From: CAVSJR01 sp963728285
GTDB lineage: Bacteria; Actinomycetota; UBA4738; HRBIN12
Length of the DNA: 64,000 bases
Reading direction: 5' to 3'
Assembly (NCBI GenBank): GCA_963728285.1
Contig: CAVSJR010000001.1
Coordinates: 558,001-622,000 of the forward strand
Shown here in pieces: positions 54,816-63,125 of this stretch; position 1 is the first letter of the stretch; every line of letters starts with the position of its first letter. Under the pieces are notes generated by a model. The model saw only the letters and a list, made by a program, of their open reading frames with translations, made no database searches and had not been told where the DNA came from. Both the position numbers and the translations under genes were made by a program.

Positions 54816-56444
54816 TCAGCGACGACCCCGAAGGGCCTTGTCCCTCATGATCTCGCGGACGGCGTGGTGCCCGGGGATGCCCGTCACGCCCCCGCCCGCA
54901 TGGGTGGCGCTGCTCGCCTGATAGAGGCCCCGGATCGGCGTGCGGTAGTCGGCGTAGCCGGGGGCGGGGCGCATATGGAAGAGCTGATCGACGCTCAGCT
55001 CGCCGTGGAAGATGTTGCCTCCGATCAGCCCCCACTCGTCCTGCATCTGCTTCGGCCCGATGATCTGCCGGTGCAGGATCGAGCCCTTGAAGTTCGGGGC
55101 GACCGCGTTCATCCGGTCGATCAGCCGGTCCGCGTATTGCTCGAGCTCCTCCTCGTGCCCCGGCTCGTCGGCCCACTCCGCCGGAACCCACTGCGTGAAC
55201 ATCGACATGACGTGGATCCCCTCGGGCGCGAGCGTCGGGTCCGAGACCGACGGGATCGCCGTGTCGGAGAAGGGCAGGGTGGCGGGCTTCCCGAACCGGG
55301 CCTCCTGGAAGCCGCGCTCGAGGTAGTCGAGATCGTCGAGGACCTGGATGGCGCCGCCGTGGATGTCCGGGTTGAAGCCGGGATCGGCGGTGAACTCCGG
55401 GAGCTCGGCGAGCGCGAGGTTGATCTTCACCGTTCCCGACCGCGTTCGCCAATGCTCGATGTCGCTGACGAACGTGTCGGGGAGCTCGCTTCGGTCGAGC
55501 TGCTCGAGGAAGGTGATCTTCGGATGCACCGCGGTGACGACGACGGGGGCCCGCAGCTCCTCGCCGCCCGCGACGACGACGCCGCGCGCGCGCCCGTTCT
55601 CCGTGAGGATGCGCTGGACGGGTGAGTTCACGCGGATCTCGGCGCCGAACGAGCGGGCCGCCTGCTCGCACGCGAGTGAGACCGCCCCCATGCCGCCCTC
55701 CGGGTACCCCCACGACGCGATCTGCCCGTCCCCGATGTCGCCGACCGAGTGGTGCATCAGCACGTACGCCGTGCCGGGCGCATCGGGCCCCGCCCAGGTG
55801 CCGATGATCCCGTTGACCGCCATGAAGCCCTTCATCACCGGGGACTCGAACCACCGGTCGAGGAGGTCGGTCGCGCTCATCGTGAACAGGCGGGTGATGT
55901 CGGCGACGGTCCGCTCATCGAGCTCCTTGCGCAGGCCCCACCCGAGCTGGGCGACGTCCTTGATGTCTCGCGCCTTCCGCGAGCCGAGGCGAGGGGGCGT
56001 GCGCATGAGCAGCGGGCCGAGGATGTCGGCGATGCGCCCGATCCACGCCTCGAATGCCGGATACGCGTCCGCGTCCCGCTTCGAGAACCGCGCGATGGTC
56101 TCGTGCGTGACCTTGGGGTCCTCCGCTTGAAGGATCGACCCACCGTCCGGATGCGGCAGATAGCCCATCCCCTGCGGATGGATCCGGTAGCCGAAGCGCT
56201 CGAGCTGAAGATCCCGCTGGATCGTCGGGGGCATCAGGCTCATCACGTAGGACAGCGTCGTGACCCTGATGTCGGGGGCCTCCTCCCACGGCGCCATGGT
56301 GTCGGCGGCGCCTCCGACCTTGTGGCGCGCCTCGAGGACCACGGTCCTCGCTCCGTGTTTCGCCAGGTAGCCGGCGGCGACCAGGCCGTTGTGCCCGCCG
56401 CCCACGACGATGGCGTCGTAGGCGTTGACCTGCGAGTTCACCAT
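54816..56444 (-). CDS. Phytoene-dehydrogenase-like FAD oxidoreductase (PYROXD2/CrtI-like)
   Basis: A 542-residue flavoprotein. The FAD-binding N-terminus is DAIVVGGGHNGLVAAGYLAKHGARTVVLEARHKVGGAA split around position 30, followed by DTMAPWEE. The closing FAD block is GLYQASSATHAGGGVTGIPGHHAVREI. This group is close to animal PYROXD2 and distinct from true carotenoid desaturases; no crtB, crtE or other carotenoid genes are here. The biological substrate is unknown. ATG 56444 is preceded by ACGGAG. It stands alone on the minus strand, divergent from msrA across 171 bp in which I see only a GC-rich imperfect inverted repeat near 56550-56585. Confidence 0.87.
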   Translation of the reverse strand: MVNSQVNAYDAIVVGGGHNGLVAAGYLAKHGARTVVLEARHKVGGAADTMAPWEEAPDIRVTTLSYVMSLMPPTIQRDLQLERFGYRIHPQGMGYLPHPDGGSILQAEDPKVTHETIARFSKRDADAYPAFEAWIGRIADILGPLLMRTPPRLGSRKARDIKDVAQLGWGLRKELDERTVADITRLFTMSATDLLDRWFESPVMKGFMAVNGIIGTWAGPDAPGTAYVLMHHSVGDIGDGQIASWGYPEGGMGAVSLACEQAARSFGAEIRVNSPVQRILTENGRARGVVVAGGEELRAPVVVTAVHPKITFLEQLDRSELPDTFVSDIEHWRTRSGTVKINLALAELPEFTADPGFNPDIHGGAIQVLDDLDYLERGFQEARFGKPATLPFSDTAIPSVSDPTLAPEGIHVMSMFTQWVPAEWADEPGHEEELEQYADRLIDRMNAVAPNFKGSILHRQIIGPKQMQDEWGLIGGNIFHGELSVDQLFHMRPAPGYADYRTPIRGLYQASSATHAGGGVTGIPGHHAVREIMRDKALRGRR

Positions 56445-56615
56445 TTGAATCTCCGTTCAAACTCGGGTATCCGCAGGGTACCGCAATCCCCCCGCGGAGC
56501 GAAATCCTGGCGGGAACGTCCCGGGGAACCGCGATGTTATGAGGTGGTGGAAGGCCGGCCCGAGGAACGAACCGGCGGCCGGCGACGACAATGATCGGAA
56601 GGAAGGAAGGACGCT

Positions 56616-57131
56616 ATGACGACGAACAAGGCCATCTTCGCGGCCGGCTGCTTTTGGGGAGTCGAGGCGGAGTATCGGATGGTGAGAGGGGTCGTTGCGA
56701 CCCAGGTCGGATACACGGGCGGGCTCACCCCGGACCCGACCTACGAGCAGGTCTGCTCTCACACGACCGGGCATGCCGAGGCGGTCGAGGTCGAGTTCGA
56801 CCCGGACGTGGTCTCCTACGAGGACCTCGTGGAGCGATTCTGGCGGCTGCACGATCCGACGCAGGTGAACCGCCAGGGATGGGATGTCGGCGACCAGTAC
56901 CGGTCGGCCATCTTCACCCTGGATGAGGGGCAGGCGGCCACGGCGACGGCCTCGAGGGAGCGGGAGCAGCAGCGCTTCCGCAAGCCCATCGCGACGCGGA
57001 TCGAGCCGGCGGGCCCGTTCCATCGCGCCGAGGAGTATCACCAGCAGTACCTGGAGAAGCGCGGGCAGGCGTCCTGCGTGATCCCGGCTCCGGCGACGCA
57101 GACGTCGTCGGCGACGGCGAAGGAGGCATGA
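56616..57131 (+). CDS. msrA: Peptide-methionine (S)-S-oxide reductase
   Basis: Repairs oxidised methionine (S-epimer) in proteins; 171 residues. The active-site motif is AAGCFWGVEAEY with nucleophile Cys12. Family blocks GYTGGLTPDPTYEQVCSHTTGHAE and EEYHQQYLEK are intact, and Cys in GQASCVIPAP is the likely resolving residue. The tail (TQTSSATAKEA) is short. It starts after GGAAGGAAGG. The ATG of msrB overlaps its stop, so both epimers of methionine sulfoxide are handled by one transcript. Confidence 0.95.
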   Translation: MTTNKAIFAAGCFWGVEAEYRMVRGVVATQVGYTGGLTPDPTYEQVCSHTTGHAEAVEVEFDPDVVSYEDLVERFWRLHDPTQVNRQGWDVGDQYRSAIFTLDEGQAATATASREREQQRFRKPIATRIEPAGPFHRAEEYHQQYLEKRGQASCVIPAPATQTSSATAKEA

Positions 57132-57589
57132 TGACCGAACGAGCGAACGATCGAAACGACATTCCCACCTCGGAGGAGGAATGGCGCCGCAAGCTGACGC
57201 CCGAGCAGTTCGATGTGCTGCGCAAGAAAGGCACGGAACGGGCGTTCACGGGGAAGTACGCCTTCACGAAGGATGCCGGGGTGTATCGGTGCGCGGGCTG
57301 CGGTGCCAAGCTGTTCGACGCCGAGACCAAATACGAGTCCGGGACGGGCTGGCCGAGCTTCTGGGAGCCCATCTCGAGCGGAGCGATCGAGCTCCACGAG
57401 GATCGCAGCTGGGGGATGCGCCGCGTCGAAGCGACATGCGCCCGCTGCGGAGGCCACCTCGGCCACCTCTTCGACGACGGGCCGCAGCCCACCGGCGAGC
57501 GCTACTGCATGAACTCGGCGGCGCTGGAGCTGGATCCCACCGAGGATGAGGCCCAGGAGCGGCCGGCCTCGGCGGAGGCGGGAGGCTAG
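57128..57589 (+). CDS. msrB: Peptide-methionine (R)-S-oxide reductase
   Basis: Reduces the R-epimer of methionine sulfoxide; 153 residues. Two CxxC pairs (CAGCGAKLF and CARCGGHLGHLF) hold a structural zinc. The catalytic Cys is in GERYCMNSAALEL. The signature SGTGWPSFWEPI is intact. ATG 57128 overlaps the msrA stop by 4 nt. The 3' end overlaps the stop of the convergent amidohydrolase gene by 4 nt, so the two stops share bases. Confidence 0.95.
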   Translation: MMTERANDRNDIPTSEEEWRRKLTPEQFDVLRKKGTERAFTGKYAFTKDAGVYRCAGCGAKLFDAETKYESGTGWPSFWEPISSGAIELHEDRSWGMRRVEATCARCGGHLGHLFDDGPQPTGERYCMNSAALELDPTEDEAQERPASAEAGG

Positions 57590-59271
57590 AGCCCGGGCGC
57601 CTCGTAGACCTTCTCGCCCTCGACGAGGGTGAGAAGGGCCCGGGCGTCGGCGATCCCGTCCTCGCCCTCGGCGAAGAGATCGCGATCGAGGACGACCAGA
57701 TCGGCCAGCTTGCCGACCTCGATCGAGCCGCAGACGTCGTCGAGGTGGTTCACGTACGCCGATCCCATGGTGTAGGCGCGGATTCCCGTGGCGAGATCGA
57801 TCCGCTCCTCGGGAAGGAACGGCTCCTCAGTGCGATCGTCCGAACCGGCGTACGGGTACCCGCGGGGCTCCGTCCTGTTCACCGCCACATGCAGTCCCCA
57901 GAGGGGGTTCGGACTCGAGACCGGCCAGTCGCTGCCGAACGCGAGCTGGGCGCCGTCGCGAACGAGGCTTCCGAACGGGTACTGCCAGCCCGATCGCTCC
58001 TCGCCGAGGAACGGAATCGTCAGCTCGCTCATCTGCGGCTCGTAGGCCGCCCAGAGCGGCTGGGCGTTCGCGACGGCCCCAAGGCGACGAAACCGCGGCA
58101 CGTCGGCCGGATCCACGACCTGCAGGTGCGCCACGTGATGGCGCAGGTCGTTCATCCCGTTGCCCGCGCGGGCCGACTCGATCGCATCGAGCGCTTCGCG
58201 GATGCCTCGATCGCCGATCGCATGGATATGGACCTGGAAACCCTCCGCGTCCAACCGGCGCACGGATCCGCGGAGCGTCTCGGGATCCACGAAGCTGATC
58301 CCGGTCCCTCCCACCGGCTTCCCGTCGATCAGGTACGGGGTCGTCAGCGCGGCGGTCAGGTTCTCGCAGACGCCGTCCTGCATGATCTTCACGGTCGTGG
58401 CGCGAAAGCGGCCGGCCCTCGCCCGCGAGCGCCGCTCGAGCAGGCCGGCCACCTGCTCCTCCCCACGCGCGCGCTCCCACCACAGCGCTCCCACCACGCG
58501 AGCGCTCAGGCGTCCATCGCCGGCGACGGCGAGATAGGCATCGAAGCTGTCGGCGAGCGTGCTGTACTCGCCGACGATGGCGTCCTGCCAGCCGGTGATG
58601 CCGAGCGAATGCAGGTGCGCTTGCGCCACGAGGAGTCCGTCGACGATCTCATCGGTCGTCGGGGCCGGGATGAGACGGCGCACGACGTCCATCGCCCCCT
58701 CGTGCAGGGTGCCGGTCGGGGTTCCGTGGTCATCGCGCTCGAACCTGCCGTCCGGGGGATCGGCCGTCGCTCGCGTGACCCCGGCCATCTCCAGCGCCCT
58801 CGAGTTCACCCACGCGCCGTGGTTGTCTCGGTTGTTGATGAACGCCGGGCGGCCGGGAACGATGGCGTCGAGGGCGGCGGCGGTGGGAGTGCCTCCCGGG
58901 AACACGTCCATGGCCCATCCTCCGCCGAGGATCCACTCGGCCTCCGGATGCGCCTGCGCGTAGGCCTCGATGCGCTGCGCGTACGAGGAGACCGAATGCA
59001 CCTCCGACAGGTCGATGCGCAGCCGATCCAGGCCCGCGGACGGGGCGTGCACGTGCGAGTCCTGAAAGCCCGGCAGGAGCATCCTGCCGCCGAGGTTCAC
59101 GACCTCCGTCGCGGTCCCCACGTGGTCGCGGACGGCGGCGTCGGTTCCGACCGCGACGATCCGGCCGCCCCGGACGGCGACCGCCTGCGCGGTCCGGCGC
59201 GCGCCGTCCACCGTGTAGACCGCGCCGGACACGAACGCGAGGTCCGCGGCGCCGCCCGGCTCGCGGCTCAC
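57586..59271 (-). CDS. Amidohydrolase family 3 protein (YtcJ-like)
   Basis: A 561-residue metal-dependent hydrolase. The N-terminal beta-sandwich (FVSGAVYTVDGARRTAQAVAV) leads to the metal site LPGFQDSHVHAPSAG with its HxH, then KIMQDGVCENLTAAL, HIHAIGDRGIREALDAI and FGSDWPVSSPNPLWGL, which carry the remaining ligands. The C-terminal sandwich closes with LADLVVLDRDLFAEG. YtcJ-like proteins hydrolyse amides or cyclic amides, mostly unknown. GTG 59271 follows AAGGAG. It is divergent from the GntR-type gene and convergent with msrB. No operon partners hint at the substrate. Confidence 0.9.
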   Translation of the reverse strand: MSREPGGAADLAFVSGAVYTVDGARRTAQAVAVRGGRIVAVGTDAAVRDHVGTATEVVNLGGRMLLPGFQDSHVHAPSAGLDRLRIDLSEVHSVSSYAQRIEAYAQAHPEAEWILGGGWAMDVFPGGTPTAAALDAIVPGRPAFINNRDNHGAWVNSRALEMAGVTRATADPPDGRFERDDHGTPTGTLHEGAMDVVRRLIPAPTTDEIVDGLLVAQAHLHSLGITGWQDAIVGEYSTLADSFDAYLAVAGDGRLSARVVGALWWERARGEEQVAGLLERRSRARAGRFRATTVKIMQDGVCENLTAALTTPYLIDGKPVGGTGISFVDPETLRGSVRRLDAEGFQVHIHAIGDRGIREALDAIESARAGNGMNDLRHHVAHLQVVDPADVPRFRRLGAVANAQPLWAAYEPQMSELTIPFLGEERSGWQYPFGSLVRDGAQLAFGSDWPVSSPNPLWGLHVAVNRTEPRGYPYAGSDDRTEEPFLPEERIDLATGIRAYTMGSAYVNHLDDVCGSIEVGKLADLVVLDRDLFAEGEDGIADARALLTLVEGEKVYEAPGL

Positions 59272-59449
59272 AAGGGCTCCTTCTCGGTTTCACGGATCGA
59301 TGGCGTCGCGAGCATCCGTGGGATTATCTCGGGCCGGAGGCGCGATGGAGGGTTCGCCGTCGAGGAACCGCCATCTCCGCGCCTCCCCGTGCCGAGCCGG
59401 AGGCGGAGGAGTTCGCATGACGAGACAGACGACGATCGAGGAGTAGGCG

Positions 59450-59821
59450 TTGCGCATTCGACTCGACCCGTCGTCGAGCGTCCCGGTCGGCGAGCAGCTC
59501 CGCCGGCGCCTCGAGAGCCTGATCCTGTCGGGCTCGCTCGGCCCGGGAGAACGCGTCCCGACGGTGCGTTCGTTCGCGCGATCGCAGCATCTCGCACCGG
59601 GCACCGTCGCCAAGGCCTACCGGAGTCTGGAGTCCGAGGGCCTGCTGATCGGGCGTGGGAGGCTCGGCACGTTCGTGGCCGAGGAGCTCCCCGACCGCCC
59701 GACCGACGCCGAGGACCTCCTCGGCCGAGCGGCCCAGGCCTACGCCCGCCGGGCACGGCAGCTGGGCTTCGACCCCTCGCAGGCGCTCCGGCGGGTTCGA
59801 ACGGAGCTTGCCGGCCGGTAG
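59450..59821 (+). CDS. GntR-family (YtrA-type) short transcriptional regulator
   Basis: A 123-residue winged-helix regulator: RLRRRLESLILSGSLGPGERVPTVRSFARS, then LAPGTVAKAYRSLESEGLLI and GRGRLGTFVA. The effector part is only a short C-terminal helix pair, as in the YtrA subfamily, which commonly controls adjacent ABC transporters; none is adjacent here. TTG 59450 is the start and follows GAGGAGTAGG. A 9-codon reading frame (59417-59446) lies just upstream and could be chance. Possible targets are the divergent amidohydrolase gene or the helicase gene downstream. Confidence 0.85.
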   Translation: MRIRLDPSSSVPVGEQLRRRLESLILSGSLGPGERVPTVRSFARSQHLAPGTVAKAYRSLESEGLLIGRGRLGTFVAEELPDRPTDAEDLLGRAAQAYARRARQLGFDPSQALRRVRTELAGR

Positions 59822-59863
59822 GCAGCGGTGGGCACGGTGGGCGACGAGGCCGACCCGCGGCCC

Positions 59864-59869
59864 TATACT
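59864..59869 (+). promoter_or_regulatory. TATACT -10 box before the UvrD-like helicase gene
   Basis: The box ends 10 nt before ATG 59880, leaving a leader of about 3-4 nt. No Shine-Dalgarno sequence is present. It indicates a separate promoter for the helicase gene despite the short distance from the GntR-type gene. Confidence 0.5.
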
Positions 59870-59879
59870 TCTCGAACGC

Positions 59880-61937
59880 ATGTTCGAAGGCCTGAACGCA
59901 GCCCAGTCGCAAGCCGCCTCGCACGGTGACGGGCCGCTGCTCGTGATCGCGGGCGCCGGAACCGGAAAGACCATGACGCTCGCCTGCCGCGTGGCGGCCC
60001 TCCTCGACCGGGGCGTCTCCGCCGAGCGGATGCTGCTCCTGACGTTCAGCCGGCGGGCCGCCCGGGAGATGCTCGCGCGGGCGGAGCAGCTGACGGGCGA
60101 CGCGGGAGCGGGTCGCGTCTGGGGCGGGACGTTTCATGCCGTCGGGAATCGCCTGCTTCGCCTTCACGGCCGTCCCATCGGGATCCGACCCGACTTCACC
60201 GTGCTGGACCAAGCCGACGCCGCCGACACGATGAACCTGTTGCGCAACGAGCTGGGCTACGGCGACGGCGAGCGACGATTCCCGAGGAAGGAGACGCTCG
60301 CGTCGATCTACTCGCGCACCGTGAACGCCGGCATGAAGCTGGCCGAGGTCCTGGGGCAGGACTATCCCTGGTGTGCCGAGGAGATCGAGGGCATCCGCCG
60401 CATCTTCACCGCGTACACGGGCCGAAAGCGGGAGGGGAACGTGCTGGACTACGACGATCTCCTCCTCTATTGGAAGGCGCTCGGCCGAACGCCGCAGACC
60501 GCACCGAAGCTGGCGGCCCAGTTCGACCACGTCCTCGTCGACGAGTATCAGGACACCAACCAGCTGCAGGCCGACATCCTCCGGGCGATGCGGCCACCCG
60601 GGACGAACGTCACCGTCGTCGGGGACGACGCCCAGGCCATCTACGGCTTCCGGTCCGCGACGGTCCGCAACATCCTCGAGTTCCCGGGCCACTTTCCCGG
60701 GACGACGATGGTGCGACTCGAGCAGAACTATCGCTCGACGCCTCCCATCCTCGCCGCCTCGAACGCGGCGATCGCGCTGTCGCCGCAGCGGCACGAGAAG
60801 ACGCTCTGGTCGGACCGAAGCGGCGCCGTCCGACCGGTGCTGCGGACGTGTCTCGACGAGGCCGAGCAGAGCGATGCCGTGTGTCGGGCCGTGCTCGGGC
60901 GCCGGGAGCGCGGAACGCTGCTGAAGCGCCAATCGGTCCTGTTTCGGACGGGTCATCACAGCGATCTCCTCGAGGTCGAGCTCGCGCGTCGCAACATCCC
61001 CTTCGTGAAATACGGCGGGCTGAAATTCATGGAGGCCGCGCACGTCAAGGACGTGCTGGCCCTCCTGCGCATCCTCGAGAATCCGCTCGACGAGATCGGC
61101 TGGTTTCGCGTGCTGCTGTTGCTCGACGGCGTCGGGCCCGCGACGGCCCGACGGCTGATGCAGGCGATCGGGGTGCGGGCCTCCTCCCAGCACCGAGGCT
61201 CGCCGCTGCGCCGCTTGATCGAGGAACCGCCCGCCGTGCCGATCGGAGCGCAACGCGGCTTCGACGATCTCAGGTCGGCGCTGGCCGACTGCGAGGCGGG
61301 AGGAGGTCACGAGGGCCTTCCTCCCGCGGCACAGATCGAACGCCTGCGGCGCTTCTGCGAGCCGGTCTTTCGTCGAAAGTACGACGCCGCTCCATCGCGG
61401 CTCCGCGACGTGGACCAGCTCGAGCACATCGCATCGCGCCACGGCAGCCGCGGCCGCTTCCTCGCCGAGCTGACGCTCGATCCCCCGTCCTCCACCGGCG
61501 ATCTCGCGGGTCCCCCGGGACTGGACGAGGACTACCTCGTGCTCTCGACCATCCACTCCGCCAAGGGCCTCGAGTGGGACGCGGTCCACGTCATTCACGC
61601 CGCGGACGGCATGATCCCCTCCGACATGTCGACCGGCGACGACGAGCGGATCGAGGAGGAGCGGCGCCTGCTCTACGTCGCGATGACCCGCGCACGTGAC
61701 GAGCTGGTCGTCTACTTCCCGCAGCGCTACTACCGGCGGCCGCGCGGCCTCGAGGATTCCCACTCCTACGCTCAGCTCACGCGATTCCTCCCGCCCGAGG
61801 TGCGAGCGCACTTCGATGAGGTCGCGCCGGAGGTCCGGCCGGAGCCATCATCCGAGGCCGTCGCCGTCGGGTCCTCGAGCGCGGCGGCGGCCGGTGCGAA
61901 CGTCGACGCGTTCCTGTCCGACCTGTGGAGTGGCTGA
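59880..61937 (+). CDS. UvrD/PcrA-like superfamily 1 DNA helicase
   Basis: A 685-residue ATP-dependent 3'-5' helicase. The motifs run in order: Q-motif LNAAQSQAA, Walker A IAGAGTGKTMTL, motif Ia LTFSRRAAREM, Walker B HVLVDEYQDTN, motif III VVGDDAQAIYGFRSA, motif IV RLEQNYRST, motif V STIHSAKGLEWDAV and motif VI RLLYVAMTRARDEL. It is somewhat shorter than PcrA and ends with a disordered tail and FLSDLWSG. ATG 59880 is chosen over the open upstream frame because it directly precedes the Q-motif and a -10 box lies just before. No nuclease domain is present, so it is not AddA/RecB. Confidence 0.93.
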   Translation: MFEGLNAAQSQAASHGDGPLLVIAGAGTGKTMTLACRVAALLDRGVSAERMLLLTFSRRAAREMLARAEQLTGDAGAGRVWGGTFHAVGNRLLRLHGRPIGIRPDFTVLDQADAADTMNLLRNELGYGDGERRFPRKETLASIYSRTVNAGMKLAEVLGQDYPWCAEEIEGIRRIFTAYTGRKREGNVLDYDDLLLYWKALGRTPQTAPKLAAQFDHVLVDEYQDTNQLQADILRAMRPPGTNVTVVGDDAQAIYGFRSATVRNILEFPGHFPGTTMVRLEQNYRSTPPILAASNAAIALSPQRHEKTLWSDRSGAVRPVLRTCLDEAEQSDAVCRAVLGRRERGTLLKRQSVLFRTGHHSDLLEVELARRNIPFVKYGGLKFMEAAHVKDVLALLRILENPLDEIGWFRVLLLLDGVGPATARRLMQAIGVRASSQHRGSPLRRLIEEPPAVPIGAQRGFDDLRSALADCEAGGGHEGLPPAAQIERLRRFCEPVFRRKYDAAPSRLRDVDQLEHIASRHGSRGRFLAELTLDPPSSTGDLAGPPGLDEDYLVLSTIHSAKGLEWDAVHVIHAADGMIPSDMSTGDDERIEEERRLLYVAMTRARDELVVYFPQRYYRRPRGLEDSHSYAQLTRFLPPEVRAHFDEVAPEVRPEPSSEAVAVGSSSAAAAGANVDAFLSDLWSG

Positions 61938-61950
61938 GACGATGCCCCCT

Positions 61951-62322
61951 TCAGGACTCGGGAGCGCGCTCCTTCATGAACCATTCGGTGAACTCGGAGG
62001 CGCGCCCGTCTTCCTCGAGGCGGATGACCCACAGGTTGTGATAGGTGCGCGGCTTCCCGTCGACGTAGTCGGTCCATCCGCGAACGAACGCGAGCCCGCC
62101 CACGATCGCCATCGGCTCGTAGCGAAACGTCCACGTGCCCGGCTCGTCGGCGATCTCGGTCCACCCCGCCACGATCGCATCCCGGCCGGCGAAGGGCTCA
62201 CTGTACGGCGCCGTGTGGTAGGTCGCGTCGTCGGTGAACAGCGCCGCGATATCGGCGGGATCGTTCGTGGTCCATGCGTGGACGTAGCCGTCCATCCAGC
62301 GTTCCACGTCGTCCAGGTTCAT
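61951..62322 (-). CDS. SnoaL/NTF2-like protein (copy A)
   Basis: A 123-residue cone-fold protein: VERWMDGYVHAWTTNDPADIAALFTDDATY, GRDAIVAGWTEIADEPGTW and ASEFTEWFMKERAPES. The start is ATG 62322, preceded by GGGGGAG. It is a paralogue of the next gene (shared WMDGYV, EIADEPGTWTFRYEP and SEFTEW blocks), 14 bp away in the same direction. NTF2-like proteins include isomerases, hydratases and binding proteins. The common acidic positions are kept in both copies, but no specific activity can be given. It ends 13 bp from the convergent helicase stop. Confidence 0.85.
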   Translation of the reverse strand: MNLDDVERWMDGYVHAWTTNDPADIAALFTDDATYHTAPYSEPFAGRDAIVAGWTEIADEPGTWTFRYEPMAIVGGLAFVRGWTDYVDGKPRTYHNLWVIRLEEDGRASEFTEWFMKERAPES

Positions 62323-62336
62323 TCGCGCTCCCCCGT

Positions 62337-62705
62337 TCACGGCCGCGACTCGTGCTTCTCGTACCACTCGGTGAACTCCGAACAACGGCCGTCGCCTGCG
62401 AACCGAATCACGAAGAGGTTCTCATAGCTTCCCGGCGGGTCCCGATCATAGATCGTCCGGGCTCGGACGAAGCCGAGGTCATCCGCGAGGGCGAGCGGCT
62501 CGTACCGGAACGTCCACGTCCCGGGCTCGTCGGCGATCTCGGCCCATCTCGCGGCGATCTCGTCCGGGCCCACCCACGGATCGGCCGTGGGCACGACGTA
62601 GTAGCGGGCGTCGTCGGTGAACAGCGAGCGGATCTCATCCGGGGCGTTCGACGACCATGCGGCCACGTAGCCGTCCATCCATCGAGCGACGCCGGCGAGA
62701 TCCAT
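62337..62705 (-). CDS. SnoaL/NTF2-like protein (copy B)
   Basis: A 122-residue paralogue of the adjacent gene. The blocks RWMDGYVAAWSSNAPDEIRSLFTDDARYY, GPDEIAARWAEIADEPGTW and CSEFTEWYEKHESRP match copy A over the whole length, while the pocket-lining segments differ, as expected after duplication and change of ligand. ATG 62705 is the start; no strong Shine-Dalgarno sequence is seen. It lies 23 bp after the phhB stop, so phhB, copy B and copy A are probably one transcript that begins with hemY-hemQ. Confidence 0.85.
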   Translation of the reverse strand: MDLAGVARWMDGYVAAWSSNAPDEIRSLFTDDARYYVVPTADPWVGPDEIAARWAEIADEPGTWTFRYEPLALADDLGFVRARTIYDRDPPGSYENLFVIRFAGDGRCSEFTEWYEKHESRP

Positions 62706-62728
62706 GCCGGCGGCGTGCGGGCGGGTGG

Positions 62729-63073
62729 TCACGCCTCGGTCGCGGGCAGCGCCCGGTCGGCCTTCGCGGCGAAGACGAAATCGCTCTCGGTCAGCCCGTC
62801 GATCTTGTGCGTCCAGATCGTGAGCCCGACCTTGCCCCAGGCGAGGGTGATGTCCGGATGGTGCCGCTGTTCCTCGGCGAGCGCTCCGACGCGATTGGTG
62901 AAGTCCAGGGCGTCTCGGAAGTTCTTGAATCGATAGTCCTTCTGGAGATGGTGGCCGTCGACGACCCGCCACTCCCCTCCGAGCGCGTCCAGGAGGCCAT
63001 CGAGCTCCTCCCCCTCGAGCGGCGGAACGCCGCCCTTGCACGGGACGCACTCCAACGATGCGAGATCGGTCAT
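62729..63073 (-). CDS. phhB: Pterin-4a-carbinolamine dehydratase
   Basis: A 114-residue enzyme that dehydrates 4a-hydroxytetrahydrobiopterin after aromatic amino-acid hydroxylation. The active-site motif is EEQRHHPDITLAWGKVGL with the paired His; the helix-sheet layout and IWTHKIDGLTESDFVFAAK end are standard. A Cys pair near the N-terminus (LECVPCKGG) is common in bacterial homologues. ATG 63073 follows GGAGG, so the long upstream frame is rejected. phhA is not in the window; many bacteria use the protein in other pterin chemistry. Confidence 0.93.
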   Translation of the reverse strand: MTDLASLECVPCKGGVPPLEGEELDGLLDALGGEWRVVDGHHLQKDYRFKNFRDALDFTNRVGALAEEQRHHPDITLAWGKVGLTIWTHKIDGLTESDFVFAAKADRALPATEA

Positions 63074-63125
63074 GCCTCCATCCTCCGCGGGGCCCGAGAG
63101 GGCGTCAACACGGCCCGGATGCCGC

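Noticed and set aside
53160..55854. 536- and 652-residue frames over ftcD and the PYROXD2-like gene
   Set aside because: Both genes have full family motifs on the minus strand; the long frames are shadows.
54816..56444. Carotenoid desaturase CrtI
   Set aside because: Closer in pattern to PYROXD2-like proteins and no carotenoid genes nearby.
56550..56585. GC-rich inverted repeat in the PYROXD2-msrA gap as a terminator
   Set aside because: Imperfect arms and located between divergent starts, where a terminator is not expected.
59417..59446. Nine-codon leader peptide before the GntR-type gene
   Set aside because: Too short to support; no conserved feature seen and could be chance.
57745..61811. 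716- and 847-residue frames over the amidohydrolase and helicase genes
   Set aside because: Antisense to genes with complete catalytic motifs; no motif of their own.
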